Below are positions 38,018-46,417 of a stretch of 64,000 bases of DNA, one piece after another. Both the position numbers and the translations under genes were made by a program. Source of the stretch: Algoriphagus sp. TR-M9 (lineage in GTDB: Bacteria; Bacteroidota; Bacteroidia; Cytophagales; Cyclobacteriaceae); assembly GCF_027594545.1 (NCBI RefSeq), contig NZ_CP115160.1, positions 1,125,001 through 1,189,000 of the forward strand, in the 5' to 3' direction. Within the stretch, counting starts at the first letter, position 1. Each line of letters starts with the position of its first letter. The notes beneath the pieces are model-generated. The model did no database searches and had not been told where the DNA came from. It worked only from the letters and a program-made list of their open reading frames with translations.

Positions 38018-38704
38018 ATGAGAATCTTCGTGAATGACAAACCATTGGACCTGATAAGTTATGAGGAGTTCAATGTGTCCAAATCGTATGAAGTCGTCTA
38101 TCAAGAACACGAAGATATCGCTTCGCACTTACCCTGGAAGGACGATGTGCTTTTCCATGAACCTTCCCATGATACAGTTATTCGCTTATTGTACCTTCTT
38201 CGCACCAGAAAGCTGAAAGATTTGGATTCCATCACACTTGTAAGCAAAGATAAGGCAGAATTGAAGCGCTTTGTCAAAAGCCGTTTTGCGATCATTAAAG
38301 CTGCTGGAGGCGTGGTTTCTAAAAAGGACAAGATTCTCTTGATTTTCCGGCTGGGAAAATGGGATTTCCCGAAGGGCAAATTTGAAAAAGGAGAGACGCC
38401 CAAGGAATGTGCTCTGAGAGAAGTAGAGGAAGAGTGTGCGATTAAGGTGAAAGCAGGCGAGAAAATTTGCACCACTTGGCATACTTACACCCACAATCGG
38501 AAGAGTATTTTAAAGAAAACCTATTGGTTTGCGATGGATTGCCTTGACGATGCCAAAATGACTCCCCAAGAAGAAGAGGGAATTCAGGATATTCGCTGGT
38601 TTTATGAGGGAGATGCCAAGGTGGCCTTGGTCAATTCCTACCCTTCCATGCGCTACCTGTTCAAGCGTTTTATTAAAAAATCACACAAGCCTCAGATCTC
38701 ATAA
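38018..38704 (+). CDS. Nudix hydrolase with N-terminal extension
   Basis: The product has 228 residues. The first ~95 residues precede the Nudix fold and form an uncharacterised module (MRIFVNDKPLDLISYEEFNV, HDTVIRLLYLLRTRK). The Nudix box is at residues about 122-144: PKGKFEKGETPKECALREV followed by EEECAI. The substrate class cannot be told, but Nudix enzymes hydrolyse nucleoside diphosphate-linked compounds. It overlaps the 3' end of coaD on the opposite strand by 13 bp. Confidence 0.82.
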   Translation: MRIFVNDKPLDLISYEEFNVSKSYEVVYQEHEDIASHLPWKDDVLFHEPSHDTVIRLLYLLRTRKLKDLDSITLVSKDKAELKRFVKSRFAIIKAAGGVVSKKDKILLIFRLGKWDFPKGKFEKGETPKECALREVEEECAIKVKAGEKICTTWHTYTHNRKSILKKTYWFAMDCLDDAKMTPQEEEGIQDIRWFYEGDAKVALVNSYPSMRYLFKRFIKKSHKPQIS

Positions 38705-39147
38705 GGAATAAATTCGGAAACATCGCCCCCAAAGCGATGCACTTCTCTGATAATGGTGGAGCTGATCGCCGCAAAACGGGGTGAAGTAATCAGAAAGACG
38801 GTTTCCAGATCGTCGTTGAGGTAGCGGTTCATCTGACTGATGGTGTTTTCGTACTCGAAATCTGTAGTATTTCTAAGTCCCCTGATCAGAAATTGAGCTT
38901 GGTGCTTTTTGGCTAGGGTAGAAGTTAGTTCGTTATACACGATGACTTTTACAGCCGGGATTTCCGCATACACGCTCTTTACCTTTTCTACCATTTCATC
39001 TATGTCAAAGTAACGGGATTTCTTGGTGGAATTATAGCCTATCCCTATGATCACCTCATCAAAAAGGGCCAAGCTGCGCATCACTATATCGTGGTGTCCG
39101 GAAGTGTAAGGGTCAAATGATCCTGGAAAGATGGCAACTTTTTTCAT
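38692..39147 (-). CDS. coaD: Phosphopantetheine adenylyltransferase
   Basis: The fourth enzyme of CoA synthesis transfers AMP to 4'-phosphopantetheine. The ATG at 39147 begins the usual MKKVAIFPGSFDPYTSGHHD; the 12 codons upstream are unlike the family. The 151 residues include the nucleotidyl-transferase T/HxGH motif (SGHHD) and the ISSTIIREVHRFGGDVSEFI end with ISSTxxR. It is followed upstream by the DUF3822 gene, a neighbour often found near coaD in Bacteroidota. Confidence 0.95.
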   Translation of the reverse strand: MKKVAIFPGSFDPYTSGHHDIVMRSLALFDEVIIGIGYNSTKKSRYFDIDEMVEKVKSVYAEIPAVKVIVYNELTSTLAKKHQAQFLIRGLRNTTDFEYENTISQMNRYLNDDLETVFLITSPRFAAISSTIIREVHRFGGDVSEFIPYEI

Positions 39148-39277
39148 ACGTGAGTTTATTAAAGATTCATTAGATAGCGCCATACTCAGTTAAGCAAGCA
39201 AGCATAAACTTACCTATTTTTTGAACTGTTCAAATTATAATCCCGGTGATGGAATAGGCACATCTTTCACTGCTATT

Positions 39278-40096
39278 TTAATCAAACTGCCAGTTTGCTT
39301 CAAATAGATTCAATGATTTCAGATGCTTGAATCCATGCGTATAATTTTGGTTGGCATGGGCAGTCAAAAGCCGGAAGTTCTGAAAATACGCGCTGCCCCA
39401 CTCTTCGCTGATTTCACTGGATTTGGTAGCTCCATAGAGATTGATTCTCACCAGGTTTCTGTCAAAGCCTAGTTGCTCGATCAAGATCAAGGTGTATTTG
39501 AGTATGTCCTCTTTTCCAGACAGTTCAAACCTATTGAATACGCTGAGTTCTTGATTGGTAAAAGCGGCTGCGTATAGCTGGCCTTCGAATACACTGAGCA
39601 GGATTTCCTGGCCTAGCAGGTTGAATCTTTCCTTGAAAAGGTAGGAAAGGAAGGAGACACTTCCGTGATGAAAACTCAATTCAGAAAACCTGGCTTCCAG
39701 ACTTTTCTTCACCTTGCTAGAAATACAGGAGACCACCTGTAGGTTATTGCTGTCTAAAGGCGTGTTGAAAAAACTGGCCTGCTCCATGGGTTTTCCGGCA
39801 AATGCCAGGTATTCTGTCTCTTTTCCTGGGTGGAAAAGTACTCCCGGTACGAGTGCAAAGTTTGCGCTGTGAACGTAAACAGTACAAGGAATGTCGTTTT
39901 TCAGTAAGGGATCCGACACCACCAATTGTTCCAGATCCTCAGGCTTCGCTGGAGTGTATTCATGAATGCCGAGATTGGAATTATTGCTGTCTTTGGCAAA
40001 AATGAAAATGGCATTGGGGTATAAAAAAAGCGATAGGCTTGATGCATCTTCCACATCAAACCTATCACTTTTAAATACTTTGAGATTGTTTTCCAA
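39278..40096 (-). CDS. DUF3822 protein
   Basis: The product has 272 residues and matches the DUF3822 pattern: LSLFLYPNAIFIFAKDS, VYVHSANFALVPGVLFHPGK, SFLSYLFKERFNLLGQEILL and DILKYTLILIEQLGFDRNLV, then VRINLYGATKSS. The family has an actin-like ATPase-type fold, inferred from the alternating strand pattern, and is restricted to Bacteroidota. It lies between coaD and the exported helical protein gene on the same strand; the role is unknown. Confidence 0.8.
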   Translation of the reverse strand: MENNLKVFKSDRFDVEDASSLSLFLYPNAIFIFAKDSNNSNLGIHEYTPAKPEDLEQLVVSDPLLKNDIPCTVYVHSANFALVPGVLFHPGKETEYLAFAGKPMEQASFFNTPLDSNNLQVVSCISSKVKKSLEARFSELSFHHGSVSFLSYLFKERFNLLGQEILLSVFEGQLYAAAFTNQELSVFNRFELSGKEDILKYTLILIEQLGFDRNLVRINLYGATKSSEISEEWGSAYFQNFRLLTAHANQNYTHGFKHLKSLNLFEANWQFD

Positions 40097-40107
40097 AATA
40101 GGAGGTA

Positions 40108-40689
40108 TTATTTCCAGTTACCTTCAGTAGAGGCATCTGTTCTTGAACCTACTCTCAAGGCTTTCTCGTTATTGTTTAATCTTCTTTCAGGGTTGATAGG
40201 ATCTGGATCTCTTACTTCGAATACGTTGATTTCGTAAGAGTTACGCTCGATTTTGTCAGCAAAGAATTCAAACTGTTTTCCGCCTGAACCTGGAACGATT
40301 GCAAGGCTTTCTAGTTTGAAGTCAGGGTATTTTCTTTCGTTGAAAAGCGAGTCCATTACCGGTACAGAACCTAGGGTATCGAAGGTTACAGTAGTTTCTT
40401 CCTTACCGTATTCCAATAGTTTGGTAGTCTCTGTCCGCTGTACAAGCCAGATTTTTCCGTTTGAGATAAAGTTTCTCAAAGAATCCCAGCTTCCGGCATA
40501 TTTACCGTTTGCAGCTTGATAAGCCAATTCAGCGTTTCTGATCATCTGTAGTTTTTCGATGATAGCGGCTTCCACTAAAGCAATTCTTTTTTCTTTCTCC
40601 ACTACGTCATCTACACCTTTGTAAAGAAGGTAGCCTAGACCGATTGCCACTGCGAAGAAGACTAAGGATAGTACTTTTGATAAATTCAT
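40108..40689 (-). CDS. Membrane-anchored protein with pseudopilin-like N-terminus
   Basis: The product has 193 residues. One N-terminal helix (SLVFFAVAIGLGYLLYKGV) is followed by a helix and a pilin-like segment (IEKLQMIRNAELAYQAANGKYAGSWDSL) of the kind found in type II/IV pseudopilins. The rest is a beta-rich periplasmic domain (WLVQRTETTKLLEYG, FEFFADKIERNSYEINVFEV). There is no GFxxxE prepilin cleavage site, so it may be a non-canonical relative. It is 11 bp upstream of the DUF3822 gene on the minus strand, suggesting one unit. Confidence 0.6.
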   Translation of the reverse strand: MNLSKVLSLVFFAVAIGLGYLLYKGVDDVVEKEKRIALVEAAIIEKLQMIRNAELAYQAANGKYAGSWDSLRNFISNGKIWLVQRTETTKLLEYGKEETTVTFDTLGSVPVMDSLFNERKYPDFKLESLAIVPGSGGKQFEFFADKIERNSYEINVFEVRDPDPINPERRLNNNEKALRVGSRTDASTEGNWK

Positions 40690-40738
40690 TTGCTATTTTT
40701 TTAAGAATCTGGGTAAGGTTGAAGGTTTTTAAATCGTG

Positions 40739-41248
40739 CTATTTTAGATAATTATTTCCAAATTTAAAATATCCTCGCAACAATACTAAGTCCTCCAAGG
40801 ATTTAATTCCCCAAAAGATTTGATGAAGGGTGTCATGAGGCAATGATTGGATGCTTTTTAGGTCCATCCAGGAGATTTCTTCGATGATTTGAGATCTATC
40901 CGATAATTCAGGGTCTTTGCCTAGCATCAGCTTTCCTCCGGTCTGTCGCACTAGAAAAAAATGCTCCATGGCATGCAGGGGTGGGGCTAGCAACTCGTGG
41001 ACGAAAAGGTATTTTTCTACCGCTACTTCCAATCCAGTTTCTTCTATGAATTCCCTTTTGAGATTCTCCTCGGCAGCCGCTCCATATTCCATCCCCCCTC
41101 CAGGTACGGACCAGAATACTCGCTGATTGCCCATTTTGTGCCTTATCATCAGGAGTTTGTCATCCTGTATCAAAATCCCATTTACTCTACTGCGCAAGTG
41201 ATTTCCAAATTTCGCAGTGATTTGCTTGCTGATGTCCTCGTTTGCCAT
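40739..41248 (-). CDS. Nudix hydrolase
   Basis: The product has 169 residues with the Nudix box GGGMEYGAAAEENLKREF followed by IEETGLE. An N-terminal strand set precedes it (RSRVNGILIQDDKLLMIRHK), and HAMEHFFLVRQTGGKLMLG follows. Compared with the Nudix protein at 38 kb it has no N-terminal extension and looks like the mutT/ADP-ribose pyrophosphatase-like group; the substrate is unknown. Its start faces the helicase start (ATG at 41263) with a gap of only 14 bp. Confidence 0.82.
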   Translation of the reverse strand: MANEDISKQITAKFGNHLRSRVNGILIQDDKLLMIRHKMGNQRVFWSVPGGGMEYGAAAEENLKREFIEETGLEVAVEKYLFVHELLAPPLHAMEHFFLVRQTGGKLMLGKDPELSDRSQIIEEISWMDLKSIQSLPHDTLHQIFWGIKSLEDLVLLRGYFKFGNNYLK

Positions 41249-41262
41249 TTACATTCGCTTCT

Positions 41263-42717
41263 ATGGGTAAAGATAATAAGCCTTTGCTGAGGCCATCGGA
41301 TTTACTGATCAATAAATTTCCTTTTCAGCCTACTTCCGGACAACTTTCATTCTTCAGGAAAATGGATTCCTTTCTTTTGAAAGATCTGGAGAAAAAGTCA
41401 GCCTTCGTGCTGAGAGGGTATGCGGGTACAGGGAAAACCTCGGTGATCTCGGCTTTGGTGCAGGCGCTGCCCAAGCTCTCCATGCGGTCTCTGTTACTGG
41501 CTCCTACCGGGCGTGCTGCCAAGGTGATGAGCAATTATAGCGGAAGAGCAGCCTATACCATTCACAAGATTATCTACAAACCAAAATCCGAAGATGGCAG
41601 CCTGGGAGGAGGGTTCATTCTGCAAAGGAACTATTATAAGGACACTGTATTCATCATAGATGAATCTTCCATGCTTGCAGATGATGGCGGGATGTCTGGT
41701 AACCTGCTGGGAGATTTAATTCAGTTTGTATTTCAAGTGAGCAGTAACAGACTCATTCTGGTAGGGGATACCGCTCAGCTTCCGCCTGTTGGGAGTGAAT
41801 ATAGCCCTGCACTGGAGTCGGATTATTTACAGCGGCATTATAGATTGGATACGGATCAGGTGGAGCTGACCGAAGTCATGCGTCAGCGGCTGGAGTCCGG
41901 GATTCTCTACAATGCTACTAACCTGAGAAAGGAAATCCTGTTAGATCAGCCACAGATTCGGATTACAACCCAGACTTTCAGGGATACCTTTAAAATGACC
42001 GGAGAGCGGCTGGAGGACGGATTGCGCTATGCCTATGATAAGTTTGGTACAGAAAACACCACCATAGTTACCCGCTCCAATAAGGCTGCTGTACAGTATA
42101 ACCAATACATCCGCAGAATTATCCATTTCTATGAGGATGAAATCAGTTCAGGAGATCTGCTGATGATTGTCAAAAACAATTATACCTACATGGCAGAATC
42201 GGAAAAGGTGAATTTTCTGGCCAATGGAGATATGGCCGAAGTGATGAAAATCCGATCTTTTGAAGAGTTCTATGGCTTCCGTTTTGCGACATTGGAGTTG
42301 CGCCTACTGGATTATCCGGATGAACCGCACTTCGAGGCAAAAGTAATTCTGGATACCTTGTACTCTCCCAGTCCCTCATTGACCCGGGAACAATACCGGA
42401 GCCTTTACCAGCAGGTGTCAGAAGACTATGCAGATGTGGCCAGTAAAAAGGAGCGGATGGAATTGATCAAAAAGGATCCATTTCTGAATGCTTTACAGGT
42501 GAAGTTTGCCTATGCGCTGACCTGTCACAAAGCCCAGGGAGGACAGTGGAAGGCGGTTTTTGTGGATCAGGGGTATCTTACTGAGGACAAGGTGGACAGG
42601 GATTTTGTGAGGTGGCTGTACACGGCGATTACCCGAGCCACGGAGGAGCTTTATCTGGTGAATTTTGCACAAAGCTTTTTTGTAAAGCCCAATGTGGATA
42701 CGGAAGAGGATTTTTAA
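41263..42717 (+). CDS. RecD-like ATP-dependent DNA helicase
   Basis: The product has 484 residues from the ATG at 41263 (an upstream ATG at 41242 would add seven and overlap the Nudix start). It is a superfamily 1 helicase: Walker A LRGYAGTGKTSVISALVQAL, motif II DESSML, motif III LVGDTAQLPPVGSEYSPAL, and the C-terminal UvrD-like motifs LTCHKAQGGQWKAVFVDQG and YTAITRATEELYLVNFA. The whole layout matches the single-chain RecD-like helicases common in Bacteroidota. It is not part of a recBCD operon here. Confidence 0.85.
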   Translation: MGKDNKPLLRPSDLLINKFPFQPTSGQLSFFRKMDSFLLKDLEKKSAFVLRGYAGTGKTSVISALVQALPKLSMRSLLLAPTGRAAKVMSNYSGRAAYTIHKIIYKPKSEDGSLGGGFILQRNYYKDTVFIIDESSMLADDGGMSGNLLGDLIQFVFQVSSNRLILVGDTAQLPPVGSEYSPALESDYLQRHYRLDTDQVELTEVMRQRLESGILYNATNLRKEILLDQPQIRITTQTFRDTFKMTGERLEDGLRYAYDKFGTENTTIVTRSNKAAVQYNQYIRRIIHFYEDEISSGDLLMIVKNNYTYMAESEKVNFLANGDMAEVMKIRSFEEFYGFRFATLELRLLDYPDEPHFEAKVILDTLYSPSPSLTREQYRSLYQQVSEDYADVASKKERMELIKKDPFLNALQVKFAYALTCHKAQGGQWKAVFVDQGYLTEDKVDRDFVRWLYTAITRATEELYLVNFAQSFFVKPNVDTEEDF

Positions 42718-42882
42718 GGGTAAATCGGTAGTTTCTTTATTTAAAGCAATACTCGTACAGGAACTTATCCGGGCCTTTTGGCAAGATATTTTCTAGATGA
42801 TATCCAATAATGGAATCCCAGAGCTTAGTATTCCGTTATTTTGAAGTTGAATGAAAAAATTGAATATTTGAAAACCAAATAA

Positions 42883-43287
42883 ATGAATACCATGAAAAAG
42901 TTAGGATTATTAATGACTGTTTTCGCTTTTGTATTTGCACTTCAGGTAAATGCGCAAGAGCAGAATGGCCCAGTAATCACCTTCAAAGAAAAATCAATTG
43001 ATTTCGGTGATATTACACAAGGAGATAAGGTTTCCCACACCTTTGAGTTGACCAATTCAGGGACTGCACCCCTAGTGATTTCCAATGTAGCTGCTACATG
43101 CGGCTGTACAGTGCCAAGCTGGCCAAAAGAGCCGGTAGCTCCGGGAAAATCGGCTGAGATTAAAGTTTCCTTCAATTCAGCCGGAAAAATGGGCAAGCAG
43201 AATTCTGTGGTGAGGATTTATTCCAATGCCTCTGAGCCGATCGAGAAAGTATCCTTGATATCAAACGTGCTTCCAAAGACAAAATAA
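42883..43287 (+). CDS. DUF1573 exported protein
   Basis: The product has 134 residues. A signal peptide ends near VNA-QE. The mature 110 residues are one immunoglobulin-like DUF1573 domain (EKSIDFGDITQGDKVSHTFEL, NSGTAPLVISNVAATCGCTV, PVAPGKSAEIKVSFNSAGK). The conserved TCGCT cysteine pair is present. This small domain is widespread in Bacteroidota and its function is unknown. It is monocistronic and followed by a terminator. Confidence 0.92.
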   Translation: MNTMKKLGLLMTVFAFVFALQVNAQEQNGPVITFKEKSIDFGDITQGDKVSHTFELTNSGTAPLVISNVAATCGCTVPSWPKEPVAPGKSAEIKVSFNSAGKMGKQNSVVRIYSNASEPIEKVSLISNVLPKTK

Positions 43288-43305
43288 TCAGTGCTTACTC
43301 CATAT

Positions 43306-43343
43306 AAAAGCCTCCCCAAAGTGATTTGAGGAGGCTTTTTTTA
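43306..43343 (+). terminator. Terminator after the DUF1573 gene
   Basis: AAAAGCCTCC pairs with GGAGGCTTTT; an inner CAAA/TTTG pair further stabilises the stem, and the plus strand ends in TTTTTTTA. The convergent map gene ends about 70 bp away. Confidence 0.88.
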
Positions 43344-43411
43344 TGGGTTTAGTTTTAAGACAATGATTTCCTGAGATAGGATACTGTTCCCACTTCGGAT
43401 GGTTTTTCTTC

Positions 43412-44176
43412 CTAATCCCAAATCCCATTTCCTTCCGTCAGGATAATCGGCGCCTCATCGGTCACCAGGATCGTATGCTCGTGTTGGGTGACGAATCCGC
43501 CTTTGTTTCCAACCAAGGTCCATCCATCATTCTGTTCCACGGCGTAGGTGGACTTGGTAGCAATAAAGGTTTCAATAGCCACAGTAGTATTTTTCTTAAA
43601 GCGTTCCTGGTTGGTTTTGACCCTATAGTTTAAAATATCTTCTGGCTTTTCGTGTAAACTTCTGCCCACGCCGTGACCGGCTAGGTTTTTAATCACCTTA
43701 TAGCCCGACTTTTTAGCTTCTGACTCTATGAGGAACCCGATGTCTGCTATTTTTACTCCGCCTTTGATGGCATGGATGGCTTTTTGAAGAATGTCTTTGG
43801 AGGCGTCAACCAGAGGCTGGTGATTATTGATGTCCTTTCCCAAAACAAAAGAGCCTCCATTGTCTGACCAAAAACCATTGAGCTCTGCCGAAACGTCGAT
43901 ATTTACCAAATCTCCTTCTCTCAAAATCACCTTTTCGGAAGGGATTCCATGCGCGGCCACCTCATTTACACTGATGCAGGAATATCCCGGAAAACCATAG
44001 GTTTCATAAGGGGCTGATTTTGCACCAAAGCTCTTCAGGATTTCCCCACCGAAATGGTCCAGTTCTTTGGTGGACATGCCGACCTGGGCGTATTCTCTCA
44101 TCAGTTTCAAAGTGTTTCCTACCACTTCGCTGATGCGCTTCATTCCGATTAATTCTGATTCTTTGGTGATGGACAT
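43412..44176 (-). CDS. map: Type I methionine aminopeptidase
   Basis: The enzyme removes the initiator methionine from nascent proteins. The 254-residue sequence has the metal ligands in order: the Asp of LVNIDVSAELNGFWSDNGGSF, the second Asp (WSDNGG), the His of HGVGRSLHEKPED and the Glu residues in VAIETFI and HEHTILVTDE. The N-terminal MKRISEVVGNTLKLM helix and VNEVAAHGIPSE confirm type I. It is followed at the 5' side by a small lipoprotein gene on the same strand, 12 bp from its start. Confidence 0.94.
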   Translation of the reverse strand: MSITKESELIGMKRISEVVGNTLKLMREYAQVGMSTKELDHFGGEILKSFGAKSAPYETYGFPGYSCISVNEVAAHGIPSEKVILREGDLVNIDVSAELNGFWSDNGGSFVLGKDINNHQPLVDASKDILQKAIHAIKGGVKIADIGFLIESEAKKSGYKVIKNLAGHGVGRSLHEKPEDILNYRVKTNQERFKKNTTVAIETFIATKSTYAVEQNDGWTLVGNKGGFVTQHEHTILVTDEAPIILTEGNGIWD

Positions 44177-44188
44177 GGTATTCTTTAT

Positions 44189-44482
44189 TTAGTCAAGTTT
44201 ACTGATTTCAATTATACTACAATCAATTTTAGGTGAACAAAATTCATTTAAGCCCAATTCTTTATACTTTACAGACACCCTGTCTCCAGTGATATAATCA
44301 CTTAGGTCCTTCAGGTCCACGACTAAGGTGTCACCGGTATCAAGGCGTATTTGATGTGCACAATGATTCAATCCACCACTGAGCCATATTTCTCCAGTTT
44401 CAGTCCTAATGAAGTCTTCATCATCCATGCTGCAAGAGGGTACAGAAAGAAGTAATAATCCGTAGAAAATGATTTTTTTCAT
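44189..44482 (-). CDS. Small lipoprotein, function unknown
   Basis: I start at the ATG at 44482 (MKKIIFYGLLLLSVPSC, lipobox Cys17), giving 97 residues; the nine codons upstream do not look signal-like. The mature part has several cysteines (LNHCAHQ, FCSPKIDCSI) and a TLVVDLKDLSDYITGDRVSV strand region. No family was recognised. Its stop is 12 bp before the map start on the same strand, so the two may be co-transcribed with the lipoprotein upstream. Confidence 0.6.
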   Translation of the reverse strand: MKKIIFYGLLLLSVPSCSMDDEDFIRTETGEIWLSGGLNHCAHQIRLDTGDTLVVDLKDLSDYITGDRVSVKYKELGLNEFCSPKIDCSIIEISKLD

Positions 44483-44498
44483 GGCTTTTGTAAATAAA

Positions 44499-44522
44499 AA
44501 AGCCGACAATATTGCCGGCTTT
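44499..44522 (-). terminator. Terminator after the sodium:alanine symporter gene
   Basis: A 24-bp palindrome (AAAGCCGACAAT with its complement, one mismatch that becomes a G-U pair in the minus-strand RNA) is followed on the minus strand by TTTTTATTTAC. It lies 80 bp after the symporter stop. Confidence 0.75.
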
Positions 44523-44601
44523 CCTATTAGGTTTATAAGAGTACTTTGGCCTGACCCAAAGTAGGGTTACGCTTTGTTTTCCTTTGGGCAGTTATTGACT
44601 T

Positions 44602-46023
44602 TTATTTCCAGAAATCAGCATTTTCAATTCCGGCGTCCTTTGCCACAAATACAGGGTCTTTACCCTCTTTTTTCTGCCTTTGATAATCTTTCAATGCTCT
44701 GAACGCTGGTTTTCTCAAAAGAATAATAGCTATGATATTCAGCCAGGCCATAAGTCCCACGCCTATATCACCCATAGTCCATGCCAAAGCTGCAGTTTTG
44801 ATGGAGCCATAGAAAGTAGCACCTAGGATAGTTGCTCTCAACACCCAGATTCCCCATTTGTTATTGGTGTTTCTGATGAGGTAACTCAGGTTGGTTTCTG
44901 CTATGTAATAGTAAGCCATGATGGTAGTGAAGGCGAAAAAAAGCAGGGATATTGCAATAAAACCTGCGCCTAAAGACGGGAATTGCGAAGCTACTGCAAA
45001 CTGGGTGAATTCCGGGCCATAAGGTACTCCGGGAAGGTTTTCTACTAGAAAACCACCTGCCGGATTTTCTACATTGTACTGACCAGTAAATAGAATCATC
45101 AATGCAGTGGCTGTACAGACAAATAAGGTATCTACGTAAACCGAAAAGGACTGCACTAGGCCTTGCTTGACCGGGTGACTGACTTCGGCAGCTGCCGCAG
45201 CATGTGGGGCGGTTCCCTGACCGGCCTCGTTAGAATAAATCCCCCTTTTGACACCCCAAGCGATGGCCATACCGAATACTCCGGAGAATGCCGCTTCCAT
45301 ATTAAAAGCCGATTTGATGATCAGTGCAAACACTGCCGGCACTTCAGTGATATTGATGGAGATAATCACTACAGCCATCAGAATATAGGCTGCAGCCATA
45401 AAAGGAATGACCACTTCGGCTACCTTACTGATTCGCTTGACACCCCCCAGTATAATCAAAGCCATGAAAGAAGTTACCAATGCTCCTGTCCAAAACACTG
45501 GAATATCAAAAGCATTCTCCACACTAAGGGCTATACTGTTGCTTTGCACTCCCGGCATAAACAAGGCTGTGGCCATGATGGTGGCAAAGGCAAACAGCAT
45601 GGCGTACCATTTTTTACCTATTCCTTTTTCTATGTAATAAGCCGGTCCTCCTCGGTATTCTCCGTCATTGACCTCCTTGTATATCTGTCCCAGTGTAGAT
45701 TCTACAAATGCAGAAGAAGCCCCTAGAAATGCGATCACCCACATCCAAAAAATCGCTCCGGGGCCACCCATAGCAATGGCAGTGGCCACACCGGCTATAT
45801 TTCCCGTGCCCACTCTTCCGGAGATTGCTATCGCAAAAGCCTGAAAGGATGAAACGCCTTTTTTAGAAGATTCACCGCTGAATAACAGCTGTACCATTTC
45901 TTTGAGGTAGGAAACCTGCAGGAACTTGGTGGCAAATGAGAAGTAAATGCCCGCAGCTAAACATAGGAAAATCAGGGCGTTGCTCCAGATTACGGCATTA
46001 ATTGCTTCAACTATTTCTTTCAT
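44602..46023 (-). CDS. Sodium:alanine symporter family protein (AGCS)
   Basis: The product has 473 residues with about 11 hydrophobic helices. The AGCS signature SGRVGTGNIAGVATAIAMGG is near residue 70, followed by the GPAYYIEKGIGKKWYAMLFA and SNEAGQGTAPHAAAAAEVSHPVKQG regions that match DagA/AlsT transporters. They take up alanine or glycine with sodium (or proton). It is monocistronic and separated from the sialidase-like gene by a 394-bp divergent region. Confidence 0.92.
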   Translation of the reverse strand: MKEIVEAINAVIWSNALIFLCLAAGIYFSFATKFLQVSYLKEMVQLLFSGESSKKGVSSFQAFAIAISGRVGTGNIAGVATAIAMGGPGAIFWMWVIAFLGASSAFVESTLGQIYKEVNDGEYRGGPAYYIEKGIGKKWYAMLFAFATIMATALFMPGVQSNSIALSVENAFDIPVFWTGALVTSFMALIILGGVKRISKVAEVVIPFMAAAYILMAVVIISINITEVPAVFALIIKSAFNMEAAFSGVFGMAIAWGVKRGIYSNEAGQGTAPHAAAAAEVSHPVKQGLVQSFSVYVDTLFVCTATALMILFTGQYNVENPAGGFLVENLPGVPYGPEFTQFAVASQFPSLGAGFIAISLLFFAFTTIMAYYYIAETNLSYLIRNTNNKWGIWVLRATILGATFYGSIKTAALAWTMGDIGVGLMAWLNIIAIILLRKPAFRALKDYQRQKKEGKDPVFVAKDAGIENADFWK

Positions 46024-46417
46024 GTATTTGTGTTTTTTTCGATGGTCACATGGAATCTCGCAATGCTGAAAACCTTGGCAGTGTATGACTTTCTAGCCAT
46101 GCCCTTACTCTAGGCAGCTCGATTTCATGTGTAAAGTTGTATATGGGTTTAGTTTAAGGTAATAACTTCAATCGGGGATAAACTAGACCGAAAGAACGTA
46201 AAAATATGGGCATTTACCGTATTGAAATGGATTTAGCGTTCAATTTAGATGATCAAATGTAAATAAACCTGCTGAATTGCTTTCAAGATGATTGTTTTCC
46301 CGGCCTACCTTTCGGTATAGAGCAGGTTGCAGTTGAAGATTGGAATAGGTATACTTACCCAGTGGCTTTAGGAAGCATAATATTTTAGGTTGTTGGCATT
46401 TAATAGAAATAGAAATA
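46024..46417. other. 394-bp divergent intergenic region, no recognisable element
   Basis: This gap lies between the symporter gene (leftward) and the sialidase-like gene (rightward) and must hold both promoters. I see no perfect TAnnTTTG element, no riboswitch-like structure, no long inverted repeat and no convincing small ORF. Confidence 0.5.
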
